NCBI GenBank assembly: GCA_023957835.1
Contig: JAMLGP010000001.1
Coordinates: forward strand, 303,575 to 367,574
Length of the DNA: 64,000 bases
Source: Homoserinimonas sp.
Lineage (GTDB): Bacteria > Actinomycetota > Actinomycetes > Actinomycetales > Microbacteriaceae
Direction of reading: 5' to 3'
Part shown: positions 27,835 to 36,482 of the stretch, one piece after another
How the letters are laid out: every line of letters starts with the position of its first letter
How positions within the stretch are numbered: position 1 is the first letter of the stretch
Position numbers and translations under genes: made by a program
The notes under the pieces: generated by a model
The model's input: the letters and a program-made list of their open reading frames with translations, nothing else
Database searches by the model: none
What the model was told of the DNA's origin: nothing

Positions 27835-27837
27835 TCT
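27832..27837 (+). promoter_or_regulatory. Putative -10 element of the MFS gene
   Basis: TAATCT, overlapping the stop region of adnB, followed by seven bases and GTG at 27845. It suggests the transporter can be transcribed separately from adnAB. Confidence 0.45.
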
Positions 27838-27844
27838 GTAGATT

Positions 27845-29179
27845 GTGACATCGGAGGGCGAAAGAGACGAGACTCTGACCGAGCCCATCCCGGTTTTGTT
27901 GCGAAGGCCCGGATTCAGGGACGTTTTCACGCCTTTGAGAATTCGAAATTACCGCTACTACGCGATCATCCAGTTGCTGGCAAACACCGCGAACTGGGCG
28001 ATGAGGATCGCGGTCGACTGGCTCGTATTCGAACTGACCTCGAGCGTTGCCCTAGTGGGAGTCACGACTTTTCTCTTCTTCGGGCCGATGCTCGCGCTCG
28101 GGCCGATCGGCGGCCTAATAGCCGACAGGTACCCGAGAAGACGGTTGCTGAGCTTCACTCAGGGTACGAACGCGGTTGCCTGCGCTGCGCTGGCGGTGCT
28201 CGTGATGACCGGCGTAATTCACCTTTTCGAAGTCTTTGCCGCTGCACTGCTGATGGGGTTGACCGCAGTGGTCGACAGTCCTGCGCGATCGGTTTTCGTT
28301 CAGGAGATGGTGGGTCAGTCGAAGGTAGGAAACGCGATCGCGATCAACGGCTCTACTTTCCATCTAGGCGGACTGGTGGGCCCCGCCCTGAGCGGGGTGC
28401 TCATTGCAGCTTTCGGCGCGGGCTGGGCTATCGCCTCGAGCGCAATCGCCGCCGTGTTTTTTGTAGCCGCGCTGTGGCTCATGCGCGAATCAGAGCTACT
28501 TCGCACAGTTGTGGTTCCACCAAGGCGCGGCCAGATAGCAGAGGCAGTGCACTATTCGCGCAGGAAGCCGACTATCTTCTGGCCCACCGTAATGCTCGGA
28601 TTCGTGGCGGCATTCGGAATGAATCTGCCGGTAATGCTCGTGGCCTTCGCGGACCATGAGTTCAAATCCGGGGCTGCTGGCTACGGTCTCTACAGTTCCA
28701 TTGCCGCACTTGGTGCGCTTCTTGGCTCACTGGCTTCAACCCGGCGCCTGACCTATCGGCTTCGATCGCTCATGCTCGCCGCCGGCTGCTTCGGTCTGAC
28801 GATAGTGGTGACCGGGATTGCGCCAGTGGTTTCGATCTTCCTGGTGTGCCTGTTCGCAATTGGTTTTGTGCGATTGCTCTTCACCGTGGCGGCCGAAGCC
28901 ATAGTGCAAATGTCCTGCAATCGGGTTATCCGAGGCAGGGTGATGGCAATCTTCGCGATGACCTCGCTCGGTGCGCAGGCGATTGGCGGCCCCTTCATGG
29001 GCTGGGTCATCGAGTATCTGGGAGTGCGGCCCACCACGATGATTTTCGGTGCAGTCCCAGTCATTGCGGCAGCAGTTATCTCAATTCACCTGGCCAGATC
29101 GGGAAAGCTCACTCTCAAGTTCAAGCTGCGACGACACATTTTTCCGCTGACAGTTGAAGTGCAGGGGCGGGTGAGCTGA
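27845..29179 (+). CDS. MFS exporter (MFS_3/EntS-like)
   Basis: A 444-residue transporter with about twelve membrane helices. The N-terminal segment (RDVFTPLRIRNYRYYAIIQLLANTANWAMRIAVDWLVFEL, shortened here to the key elements RIRNYR and W-x3-IAVDWLVFEL) and GLIADRYPRRRLL are typical of the MFS_3/enterobactin-exporter-like group, which exports siderophores, drugs or metabolites. DSPARSVFVQEMV in the middle helix pair also fits. In mycobacteria no transporter lies between adnB and the kinase/nudC genes, so this seems to be a lineage-specific insertion. Confidence 0.88.
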   Translation: MTSEGERDETLTEPIPVLLRRPGFRDVFTPLRIRNYRYYAIIQLLANTANWAMRIAVDWLVFELTSSVALVGVTTFLFFGPMLALGPIGGLIADRYPRRRLLSFTQGTNAVACAALAVLVMTGVIHLFEVFAAALLMGLTAVVDSPARSVFVQEMVGQSKVGNAIAINGSTFHLGGLVGPALSGVLIAAFGAGWAIASSAIAAVFFVAALWLMRESELLRTVVVPPRRGQIAEAVHYSRRKPTIFWPTVMLGFVAAFGMNLPVMLVAFADHEFKSGAAGYGLYSSIAALGALLGSLASTRRLTYRLRSLMLAAGCFGLTIVVTGIAPVVSIFLVCLFAIGFVRLLFTVAAEAIVQMSCNRVIRGRVMAIFAMTSLGAQAIGGPFMGWVIEYLGVRPTTMIFGAVPVIAAAVISIHLARSGKLTLKFKLRRHIFPLTVEVQGRVS

Positions 29180-29188
29180 GCGCGACTT

Positions 29189-30223
29189 CTAGTTCCTGTC
29201 CAGAAGTTCGGCTACTTCGCCAACCGTCAGTGTGGGTGCGGTCTCCGGGTGTAGCGATTGAACCTCCCCGCCAAGAACCCGGGATTCGAGAGTCTTGAGC
29301 ATTGATACCGCGTCGTCGACAACCGATGTCGACCTGCTGGAGACCCCGTGCAGCAGCCAGCGAGCTAACTCGAGTTCCGAATACAGCAGAGCTCTAAGCC
29401 AGACCAGATCTGCCGCTCGACTATTGCGCTCTGACCGGTCAAGACTTGCGGAGGTCCGATCGCCTGACGCGGATTGATCAAAGGCCGTTCTTTCAAGAGC
29501 TTCAATCACCGCAGGAGAATCTAGTGAATACGCCCAGCCGAGATCTCTCGCCGGATCGTCGACGCGGAGGTCCTGCCAGCCGAGGATGCCGACCAGAGTG
29601 TCGCCGTCCACGAGAAAGGAATCGAAGTCGAGGGAGCCGTTGACAACTCTGGGGGAGAACCGCCAAAGGGAGCTGTCGCTCACGGCTTCCCGCCACCTTC
29701 GAGTGAGCAATTGCGGAGTGAGGCCGGTGCTTTCTGCACGGTCGAGAAGCTCGCGCACCCCCTGGAGCACTTCCGCCGGACCCAGGACCGGCAGCCCGGC
29801 ATCCGAGATGAAGCTCGTGGGAATCGACTGAATTGCTGCGATCGCTCTGCCGATCGACTCGCACAATGCAGGATTGCGCTGCAGCTGTGCCTGGTCAGTC
29901 CGGTCTCCGTGCACAAATTCATAGACGATCGCCCTGGTGTCGGAGGCCGGAGTCTGCCCGACATAGCTGGAGATTGAGAAAGGCAGCCTTGCCCGGATTC
30001 CCTTGCTAAGGGCCCTTAGCGCCACGAGATCCGCTGATTGCTCGGATTCGGCCCGCTGTGAGGTTGGAACTCGGATTACATACTCCCTGCCGTCAGAGGC
30101 TGAGAGCAGAGCAGACTCGAAGTCGCCGTGCCGGCCGAAGCCGAAGTCTCTCGCGGAAACAACTTCCATCTGAGGAACGGCGGCAGTTGCCAGAGCAGCC
30201 AATTGAAGGTGCGATCGAGCCAT
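29189..30223 (-). CDS. Aminoglycoside phosphotransferase-like kinase
   Basis: A 344-residue protein of the APH/choline-kinase fold. IVYEFVHGD is the hinge-like strand between lobes, VVNGSLDFDSFLVD stands where the catalytic loop HxDxxxxN is expected, and GILGWQDLRVDDPARDLGW is the metal-binding loop (normally GxIDWxxxxxGxxxxDL). The catalytic-loop His/Asp is changed to NGSLDFDSF, so Asp is kept but His is not. Homologues lie beside nudC and uvrD2 in many actinobacteria; the substrate is unknown. The ATG at 30223 is supported by TACCCT six bases upstream; a longer frame to 30307 would overlap nudC. Confidence 0.8.
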   Translation of the reverse strand: MARSHLQLAALATAAVPQMEVVSARDFGFGRHGDFESALLSASDGREYVIRVPTSQRAESEQSADLVALRALSKGIRARLPFSISSYVGQTPASDTRAIVYEFVHGDRTDQAQLQRNPALCESIGRAIAAIQSIPTSFISDAGLPVLGPAEVLQGVRELLDRAESTGLTPQLLTRRWREAVSDSSLWRFSPRVVNGSLDFDSFLVDGDTLVGILGWQDLRVDDPARDLGWAYSLDSPAVIEALERTAFDQSASGDRTSASLDRSERNSRAADLVWLRALLYSELELARWLLHGVSSRSTSVVDDAVSMLKTLESRVLGGEVQSLHPETAPTLTVGEVAELLDRN

Positions 30224-30229
30224 GGCCCT

Positions 30230-30235
30230 AGGGTA
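30230..30235 (-). promoter_or_regulatory. Putative -10 element of the kinase gene
   Basis: TACCCT on the minus strand followed by six bases and the ATG at 30223. Confidence 0.45.
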
Positions 30236-30298
30236 AGTCGACCGCTCTGATTGCGGACTGAACGCCACGCTATTCCCAGTCCCTGCAATGATGAAGGG

Positions 30299-31255
30299 AT
30301 GGGGCAAGAGAGCGCTGGCGCACTTAGTGACGCTGCCCGGCGAGGATTGCCGCTGTCGCTACCGCTTGCCCGCTTTGCAGTCGATCGAAATCACCTCAGG
30401 CGCAATCAGCAGTCCCTGCTTGAGGAGTTCATGGCAGACCCTCTGGTCAGAGTGCTCGCGGTCTGGAAGGGTCGGACCCTGCTCCGTACTACAGACGGCA
30501 CCGGAATCAGGTTCTTCTCAATGAGCGAACTTCCTCAACCGGAAGTCTGGTTCTATCTCGGTCGCGGCGAAGAGCCCGGAGAATCGGGAGCAGAAGTGAA
30601 CTACCTGGGCCAGGTGCTGTCAACCGAGGCGGCGATCAGGCTTGCCCCGGAATCAGAGTGGATCAGTCTTCGGGAGATCGGCGCCCGGTTGAGCGACCTC
30701 GATGCCGGACTTCTGGTCGAGGCGGTTTCTCTCGCGAACTGGAGAAGCAGTCACCAGTTCTCGCCCAGAACGGGCAGGCCGCTCGTTGCGGAGCAGGCTG
30801 GCTGGGTCCTTCGCGATCCGGAGGACGGGCTCGAAGTCTTCCCGAGGATAGATCCCGCGATCATAGTTACCGTTACTGACGAAGAAGATCGGATTCTGCT
30901 CGGATCAAACGCGATGTGGGAATCCAATCGATTCTCACTGCTCGCGGGGTTCGTTGAGCCGGGAGAATCGCTTGAAGCCGCGGTGATGCGGGAGATCGAG
31001 GAAGAATCCGGGATTCGAGTCGGCGGAGCAGAGTACCTGGGATCTCAGGCCTGGCCCTATCCGGCATCCCTCATGCTCGGCTTCAAGGCTCGCGCACTGT
31101 CGGGACAGGACCTGACTCCGCGACCGGATGGAACCGAGATCCTCGATCTCAGGTGGTTCAGTCGCGAGCAACTGAAAGCGGACACTTCGATCCTGCTGCC
31201 GGGCAAGGCCTCAATTGCCCGGGCGATGATCGACGCCTGGCTGGACGAGAGTTGA
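30299..31255 (+). CDS. nudC: NADH pyrophosphatase / RNA deNADding enzyme NudC
   Basis: A 318-residue Nudix hydrolase. The C-terminal domain has FPRIDPAIIV, the Nudix box GFVEPGESLEAA followed by REIEEESGI, and the NudC-specific SQAWPYPAS motif (consensus SQPWPFPxS). NudC splits NAD(H) and removes NAD caps from RNA (established knowledge). The zinc-ribbon region between the N-terminal and Nudix domains reads RSSHQFSPRTGRPLVAEQAGW with none of the four cysteines of the E. coli enzyme, so zinc is probably not bound. The start at 30299 avoids overlap with the divergent kinase. It overlaps uvrD2 by four bases. Confidence 0.88.
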   Translation: MGQESAGALSDAARRGLPLSLPLARFAVDRNHLRRNQQSLLEEFMADPLVRVLAVWKGRTLLRTTDGTGIRFFSMSELPQPEVWFYLGRGEEPGESGAEVNYLGQVLSTEAAIRLAPESEWISLREIGARLSDLDAGLLVEAVSLANWRSSHQFSPRTGRPLVAEQAGWVLRDPEDGLEVFPRIDPAIIVTVTDEEDRILLGSNAMWESNRFSLLAGFVEPGESLEAAVMREIEEESGIRVGGAEYLGSQAWPYPASLMLGFKARALSGQDLTPRPDGTEILDLRWFSREQLKADTSILLPGKASIARAMIDAWLDES

Positions 31256-32955
31256 GCAGCATCGTCGGCCGGGATCCGCGCTCTTTGCTCGAAGGACTGG
31301 ATGAGAGGCAGCGCGAAGCCGCCGAAGCACTCACCGGACCGGTGGCAATTCTCGCGGGAGCCGGCACCGGCAAGACGAGGGCGATTACACACCGAATCGC
31401 GTTTGGAGTCGCAACCGGGGAGTTCAACCCGGAGCAGGTTCTCGCACTGACCTTCACGAGCAAGGCGGCCGCCGAACTTCGAGGCAGATTGAGAGGGCTG
31501 GGGGTAGAGGGAGTCAATGCGAGAACTTTTCACGCGGCGGCCCTCGCCCAGCTCAGATACTTCTGGCCGCAGGTCGTGGGCTCCGACCCGCCGAGGCTGC
31601 TGGACTCGAAAGGCAGGCTGCTTTCCCAGGTTGCGGCGCGGCAGGGACTGAAAGTGGATGCGGCCCTGCTCCGAGACCTGGCTGCTGAAGTGGAGTGGCG
31701 CAAAGTTACCGGCCTGAGCATCGAGGAATATCTTGGTGCCGCGAGGACGCCTCCAGCGGGATTGAGTCTCGAGCAGGTGGCCGAAGTGCAGAGCGGATAT
31801 GAGAACGCCAAGGACCTGGCTAAAGCAATCGACTTCGAGGATGTGCTGCTTGCCTGTGCAGGAATGCTCGAGACGGAGCCGAGAATCGCCGTAAAGATCA
31901 GGGAGCAGTACCGGCACTTCACGGTTGACGAATTCCAGGACGTCTCTCCGCTGCAGGTAAGGCTCCTGCAGCTCTGGCTCGGCTCAAGTGAGGAAGTCTG
32001 CGTCGTTGGGGACGTGAGCCAGACGATCTACAGTTTCGCCGGAGCGGACTCCGGCTACCTGCTGAAGTTTCCGGAAACCTACCCGAATGCTCGCACTGTT
32101 CGACTTGAGACCGATTACCGCTCGGTTCCCCCGATTGTGAAAGTGGCGAATTCGCTAATGCGAAACCGGCCGGGTGCTCTTGATCTGGTTTCCTCAGAAA
32201 GCGCGGGCTCGAAGTCCTGGTCGACTCCGGAAGTGCTCGCCTTCGAGAGCGAGCAGGCCGAGGCTCGTGCAATTGCCGGCAAAGTCGCGGAGTTGATTCG
32301 GCAGGGGGTGAAGCCCGGCGGCATCGCGATTTTGTTCAGAATGAATGCTCATTCCGCGGAGTTCGAGCGAGCGCTCTCCGAAAGCGCCATTTCCTATCGG
32401 GTGCTCGGCGGACCCTCATTCTTCGAATTGCCGGAGATCAGGCAGGCGATCATGATGCTCAGAGCATCGGCGATCGGCAAGAGCAGGGAGCCGCTGTTCA
32501 AAACCGTGAGCGACATCCTCAGGACTCTCGGCTGGAGTCAGAATGCGCCGGAAGTTGGAGGCGCGGGCAGAAATCGCTGGGAAGCGCTCAACACCATCAT
32601 TCGGCTTGCGGAGCAGCTGCCAGTGGGAGCGGGTCTTAGTTCTTTAGTGAGAGAACTTGAAGAGCTTGCCTCAATCCAGCACGAGCCGGATCAGGAATCG
32701 GTCACTCTCGCCACATTGCACTCCGCCAAGGGACTCGAGTGGGAAGCGGTCTTCATCACGGTACTGCGGGAGGGGGTGCTGCCGATCAGCTACGCAAAAA
32801 CTCCCGCTGCGATAGAGGAGGAACGCAGGCTGCTCTATGTGGGCATTACGCGGGCACGGAGATTTCTGAATCTGTCCTGGTCTGCCAGGAGTGATCAACG
32901 CTCCAGCGGGGGAAGTCCATCTCGGTTCCTTGCAGAATTGGCGAACGCGAGCTGA
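31252..32955 (+). CDS. uvrD2: UvrD-family DNA helicase (UvrD2-like, short form)
   Basis: A 567-residue 3'-5' helicase. Motifs: DERQREAAE (Q-motif region), ILAGAGTGKTRA, LTFTSKAAAEL, VDEFQDVSPLQ, VGDVSQTIYSFAGA, TLHSAKGLEWEAVFI and YVGITRARRFLNLSW. It ends about 30 residues after motif VI. The tetracysteine segment and C-terminal HRDC domain known from mycobacterial UvrD2 are absent, so this is a shortened form. The TTG at 31252 overlaps the nudC stop (TTGA) and is preferred to an in-frame ATG further upstream. The 3' 110 bases, including motif VI, are antisense to the ThiF-like gene. Confidence 0.88.
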   Translation: MSSIVGRDPRSLLEGLDERQREAAEALTGPVAILAGAGTGKTRAITHRIAFGVATGEFNPEQVLALTFTSKAAAELRGRLRGLGVEGVNARTFHAAALAQLRYFWPQVVGSDPPRLLDSKGRLLSQVAARQGLKVDAALLRDLAAEVEWRKVTGLSIEEYLGAARTPPAGLSLEQVAEVQSGYENAKDLAKAIDFEDVLLACAGMLETEPRIAVKIREQYRHFTVDEFQDVSPLQVRLLQLWLGSSEEVCVVGDVSQTIYSFAGADSGYLLKFPETYPNARTVRLETDYRSVPPIVKVANSLMRNRPGALDLVSSESAGSKSWSTPEVLAFESEQAEARAIAGKVAELIRQGVKPGGIAILFRMNAHSAEFERALSESAISYRVLGGPSFFELPEIRQAIMMLRASAIGKSREPLFKTVSDILRTLGWSQNAPEVGGAGRNRWEALNTIIRLAEQLPVGAGLSSLVRELEELASIQHEPDQESVTLATLHSAKGLEWEAVFITVLREGVLPISYAKTPAAIEEERRLLYVGITRARRFLNLSWSARSDQRSSGGSPSRFLAELANAS

Positions 32956-33763
32956 TCGGGATCGGACCCCTGCAGGTGCAAAGCGGGTTGAAGGCGTGCC
33001 TCTCGAGACTGAGTTTTCCGGTTTCAATGTCCAGGCAGATGCCAGCAAAGGGCTCTCCTTCAACCAGACTGAATTTCTCGAGCAGGAGCCGAACCGTCAG
33101 AGTTGCAACTTCGCTCGCCACCCGATTGGATTCGGCTGGAGTCCTGGTCCCCTGAAGCTGACTCGCAACCGCCGCCCAGGACGGATCTGCCACACGGCGA
33201 TTGAGTTCAACGCAGTTGAGGCAGGGCTGATCACCCGGTTCGACGATCGGACCAAACCTGACTTCGTTCTCGAAGTAGAGGACCTGAAGGTGCGGGACAT
33301 CCCTGCGCAGCCAAAACCCGGCGAGTGCCGGATCCGCCGCAAAGGAACCCACAAGAATTGCGAGGTCGACTTCGAGCCTGGCCTCAGATCTGGAAACCTC
33401 CTCTATGGTTTTCCCCATTAGGTTTGCGGTGAATTCGGACTCCTCGAGTCGCCAAAGCAATCGCTCGACCGTTGGCCCGGAACCGCAGAGTCCTATTCGG
33501 GTTCTTTGCGCCGGGAGAGTCGGCTGCTCAAGTGCCGGCTCGAGAATCCCGAGCAGTTCTTCGAGCCTTGAGGAGGTGATTTTCGATCGCTTGGCGATCA
33601 TCGCGAGCCCCGGCTTCGTTGCGCCGACTCGCATCGCGGCCACGACCCGCTCCTCACCAGTTGAAACTTCAGTCAGCAGTGCCTTCGGATTCAGGCTTCC
33701 GAACTGGAGAGTGGTCGGGTCGCGCCAGGCGATCGGCAGTCGCGGATCGAGTCGGTAGATCAT
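32846..33763 (-). CDS. ThiF/TOMM-cyclodehydratase-like protein of unknown role
   Basis: A 305-residue protein related to the ThiF-like, bacteriocin (TOMM) cyclodehydratase-type proteins found beside DUF2342 in actinobacteria. Two cysteine pairs stand where E1-like enzymes bind zinc: CLNC in the middle and LCTC near the C-terminus. A glycine-rich nucleotide loop is only weakly suggested by GLCGSGPTVERLL. No precursor peptide is visible nearby. The about 30 residues after LCTCRG lie antisense to uvrD2 and look unconserved. The ATG at 33763 is chosen over 33865 to avoid overlapping the upstream gene; CATTAT lies six bases before it. Confidence 0.72.
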   Translation of the reverse strand: MIYRLDPRLPIAWRDPTTLQFGSLNPKALLTEVSTGEERVVAAMRVGATKPGLAMIAKRSKITSSRLEELLGILEPALEQPTLPAQRTRIGLCGSGPTVERLLWRLEESEFTANLMGKTIEEVSRSEARLEVDLAILVGSFAADPALAGFWLRRDVPHLQVLYFENEVRFGPIVEPGDQPCLNCVELNRRVADPSWAAVASQLQGTRTPAESNRVASEVATLTVRLLLEKFSLVEGEPFAGICLDIETGKLSLERHAFNPLCTCRGPIPISSRSPILQGTEMDFPRWSVDHSWQTRTDSEISVPA

Positions 33764-33830
33764 CCTCGAATAATGCCGACCGCGTCGTCGAGCCTGCCGA
33801 TTTCTTCCACAAGCTCGCCGCGGGCTCTGC

Positions 33831-35201
33831 TTACTCGGTGGGGCGGCCCTCTCCGTCTTCGTCATTGAGCAGCTCTTCGAGCGCGAGATCCACTTCGTCC
33901 GGTTCAGGATCCGGATTCAAAAGATTCGACAACAGGAAAGTCGGGTCATCGATATCTTCACTGCCCGGTACGAGATCAGGGTGCGACCAAAGTTCGTCCC
34001 TGCGCTCTGCCCCTACAGCGTCGCTGATCTTCCGCCAAAGCTCCGCAGCCTCTCTAAGCCTTCTGGGGCGCAACTCGAGTCCGGCAATCGTGGCGAAGGC
34101 TGATTCGGCCGGACCGCCGGTAGCCCGCCGCCGCCGTACCGTCTCGGCTATCGCATCCGCACTCGGCAGCCTCGAAGTCGCGCTCGCGGTCACGACATCC
34201 ACCCAGCCTTCGATAAGCGCAAGAGTGGTTTCCAGCCGACCGAGCGCGGCAAGCTGAGTTTCGCTCTTTGGCATGAGCAGCTTTCCTGCCGAAATAGCCT
34301 TCTTCAGCTCTTCCGGATCGAGCTGGCTCGGATCTCCGGAGAATTCTTCGAAGAAGTCGAGATTGATTCTGGTCCCGCTCGAAATCTCTCGAAGCGCCGA
34401 GATCACGTGAAGATTCAGCCACCTGGCCTGCCGGAACAGCCTCGCGTGGGCGAGCTCTCTTACAGCCAGATAGAGTCGGATTTCTTCCGGATCTATGTCG
34501 AGTCCCTCACCGAATTCTGCAAGATTCTGAGGGATGAGCGCCGCCTGGATTGAGTCATCCTTGTTCCCAAACAGCGGGATTCCGACATCGCCACCGGAGA
34601 CCACCTCTGTCGACAACTGCCCGATGACCTCACCGAACTGCATCGCGTAGATAGCTCCGCCAACGTTCTCAATGATCTTTCGCGAGGAGTTGATCAGTTC
34701 GGAGAGTTCTTCGGATTCCTCGGGCCGAACCGTATTGGCAATTATCGCCGCGATGCCGCCAGCGACAGGCTCGGCGAGTTCGGTCCAGACCTGGAGAGTG
34801 GCCTGCACCCACTCTTCGCGAGTGAGAATTCGAGGCGTACTCTGCAATTCGCTGAATGAGGTCGCTTCGTCCAGCCACAGGGCGGCAACCCTGAACGCCT
34901 GCTCGGTCGCGGCTATGTCCTTCTCGGGAACCTTTTTGCTTGATTTTCTCGCGACCTCGGTTGCGCGATCCCTCGCGAGATTCCAGCTAACTCCACCGGT
35001 GTGATCGGTGACCGCCTTGTCCATTGCTCCCATGAGCTGGTTGACGAAATTCTCGTCTATCCTCAGCACACCGGAGTCGGAAAGCATGCTCGGGTCAAAG
35101 CCGGGAATGTTTTCAAGGAACTTCCGCAGTTCTTCAAGGTTGAAGCCCTGAGGGAATTGCGGCTCGTCCTCGTTCGGGTCGGCATCCTCGTTCTTCGCCA
35201 T
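33831..35201 (-). CDS. DUF2342 zinc-metalloprotease-like protein
   Basis: A 456-residue soluble protein. It carries the DUF2342 pattern with AVRELAHARLFRQARWL (a REAAHxRLF-type motif) and ALIEGWVDVV, the latter carrying a likely metal-binding Glu and Asp. The group is annotated as putative zinc-dependent metalloproteases, although the motif RELAH departs from HExxH. The C-terminus is acidic. The ATG at 35201 (MAKNEDADP) is supported by TAGCGT seven bases upstream. It precedes the ThiF-like gene on the same strand and is divergent from the PDZ-Lon protease gene, an arrangement that I recall as widely conserved. Confidence 0.85.
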   Translation of the reverse strand: MAKNEDADPNEDEPQFPQGFNLEELRKFLENIPGFDPSMLSDSGVLRIDENFVNQLMGAMDKAVTDHTGGVSWNLARDRATEVARKSSKKVPEKDIAATEQAFRVAALWLDEATSFSELQSTPRILTREEWVQATLQVWTELAEPVAGGIAAIIANTVRPEESEELSELINSSRKIIENVGGAIYAMQFGEVIGQLSTEVVSGGDVGIPLFGNKDDSIQAALIPQNLAEFGEGLDIDPEEIRLYLAVRELAHARLFRQARWLNLHVISALREISSGTRINLDFFEEFSGDPSQLDPEELKKAISAGKLLMPKSETQLAALGRLETTLALIEGWVDVVTASATSRLPSADAIAETVRRRRATGGPAESAFATIAGLELRPRRLREAAELWRKISDAVGAERRDELWSHPDLVPGSEDIDDPTFLLSNLLNPDPEPDEVDLALEELLNDEDGEGRPTE

Positions 35202-35208
35202 GTAGTCA

Positions 35209-35214
35209 ACGCTA
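35209..35214 (-). promoter_or_regulatory. Putative -10 element of the DUF2342 gene
   Basis: TAGCGT on the minus strand followed by seven bases and the ATG at 35201. On the plus strand TAGGCT at 35249-35254 is a candidate -10 box for the PDZ-Lon gene with a leader of about 45 bases. Confidence 0.4.
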
Positions 35215-35306
35215 ACCCCTGATCCGGGCAATAGTGAGGCTTCTCAACTAGGCTTATGGCTCTATCGCTCCGCTGGTGGCGAACGGCCAATTGAGAGAGG
35301 GCTTGA

Positions 35307-36413
35307 GTGTCCATATTTGAAGCACCGCCAGCGTCCTCAGGGCGTCGCCGTTCCCGAGTTGTCGGAGGATGGCTGCTTACGGTCGGGGTAGTCGGGTTTC
35401 TCGTTTTCGCCCTGATTCCTGCGCCCTATGTGATCGACGTGCCGGGGCCGGTATTCAATACTCTCGGCAAGGCTGGAACCGGAGACTCACGAAAACCGCT
35501 GATCAGCGTCCCAAACGAGACCACCTACCCGACTGGCGGAGCTCTCGATCTGCTGACTGTAAGCACGGTCGGCGACCCGGACTCTCCAGCTACCTGGTGG
35601 GAGATAGTCCAGGCCTGGTTTGATCCGTCAAGAAAAGTCACGCCGATGGATGAGGCCTTCCCGCCCGGGCTCTCAATTTCGGATCTCAACGAGCAGGGTC
35701 GGCTGATGATGGCCAATTCTCAACAGGCCGCGGTAGCCGCAGCTTTGATCGAACTCGGATACACGGTTCCAAGCGAGGTCACCGTCGGTGCCCTGCTCGA
35801 CAACAGTCCCGCGGTCGGCAAGCTTGAACCGGGAGATGTAATCGTTTCCGTTGCCGGTCAGACTATTACCGGCGTAGATCAGTTGCGCCAGGTAATTGGG
35901 GCCTCCGGCGTCGGAAATCAACTGAGCATTGTCATCAAGCGAAACGGTGAAACCAAAGACGTATCGGTGGTTCCGATCCTCAGCGATGACGATCCACCGG
36001 CACCGATAGTGGGGTTCTATCCTTCAATCCAGTTTGATTTTCCGATCGAAGTGGACATCCAGCTCGAGAATGTTGGCGGTCCGAGTGGTGGCCAAATGTT
36101 CGCTCTCGGGATCATCGATCTGCTAACTCCCGGCGAGCTGAATGGAGGGGAGAAGGTCGCAGGCACCGGAACGATAGAGGCTGACGGAACTATCGGAGCC
36201 ATCGGTGGAATTCAGCAGAAGCTCTTTGGGGCGCTTTGGGCAAAGGCGAAGTGGTTCCTGGCGCCGAAGTCGAACTGCGACGAGGTGGTTGGTCACGTTC
36301 CGGACGGGCTTACCGTCGTGGCTGTTTCCACTCTCAAAGATTCTCTCGCGGCGCTAAAGGCGATCGAGACCGGGGTTGGCGTCGATTCTCTGCCGAGCTG
36401 CTCTGCAGGCTGA
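35307..36413 (+). CDS. Membrane-anchored PDZ/Lon-like serine protease
   Basis: A 368-residue protein with one N-terminal membrane helix (about residues 20-40), a PDZ domain (about 165-240; KLEPGDVIVSVAGQTITGVDQL) and a Lon-type proteolytic domain. The catalytic dyad is Ser260 in GGPSGGQM and Lys305 in IQQKLFGA, spaced as in Lon. The protease domain should face the outside of the membrane (inference from the helix). No ATPase domain is present. Homologues such as Rv3194c occupy the same position beside UPF0182. GAGAGAGGG upstream of the GTG acts as ribosome binding site. Confidence 0.9.
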   Translation: MSIFEAPPASSGRRRSRVVGGWLLTVGVVGFLVFALIPAPYVIDVPGPVFNTLGKAGTGDSRKPLISVPNETTYPTGGALDLLTVSTVGDPDSPATWWEIVQAWFDPSRKVTPMDEAFPPGLSISDLNEQGRLMMANSQQAAVAAALIELGYTVPSEVTVGALLDNSPAVGKLEPGDVIVSVAGQTITGVDQLRQVIGASGVGNQLSIVIKRNGETKDVSVVPILSDDDPPAPIVGFYPSIQFDFPIEVDIQLENVGGPSGGQMFALGIIDLLTPGELNGGEKVAGTGTIEADGTIGAIGGIQQKLFGALWAKAKWFLAPKSNCDEVVGHVPDGLTVVAVSTLKDSLAALKAIETGVGVDSLPSCSAG

Positions 36414-36482
36414 ACTCGGGGCTCTCCAAGCCTTTGCGGGTAGCATGGACTGACCGCTGTCCCCCAAAGCTGGAGAGTTCCC

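Noticed and set aside
31153..31251. Longer N-terminus of UvrD2 starting at 31153
   Set aside because: It would lie entirely within nudC in another frame; the TTG overlapping the nudC stop gives a normal helicase N-terminus.
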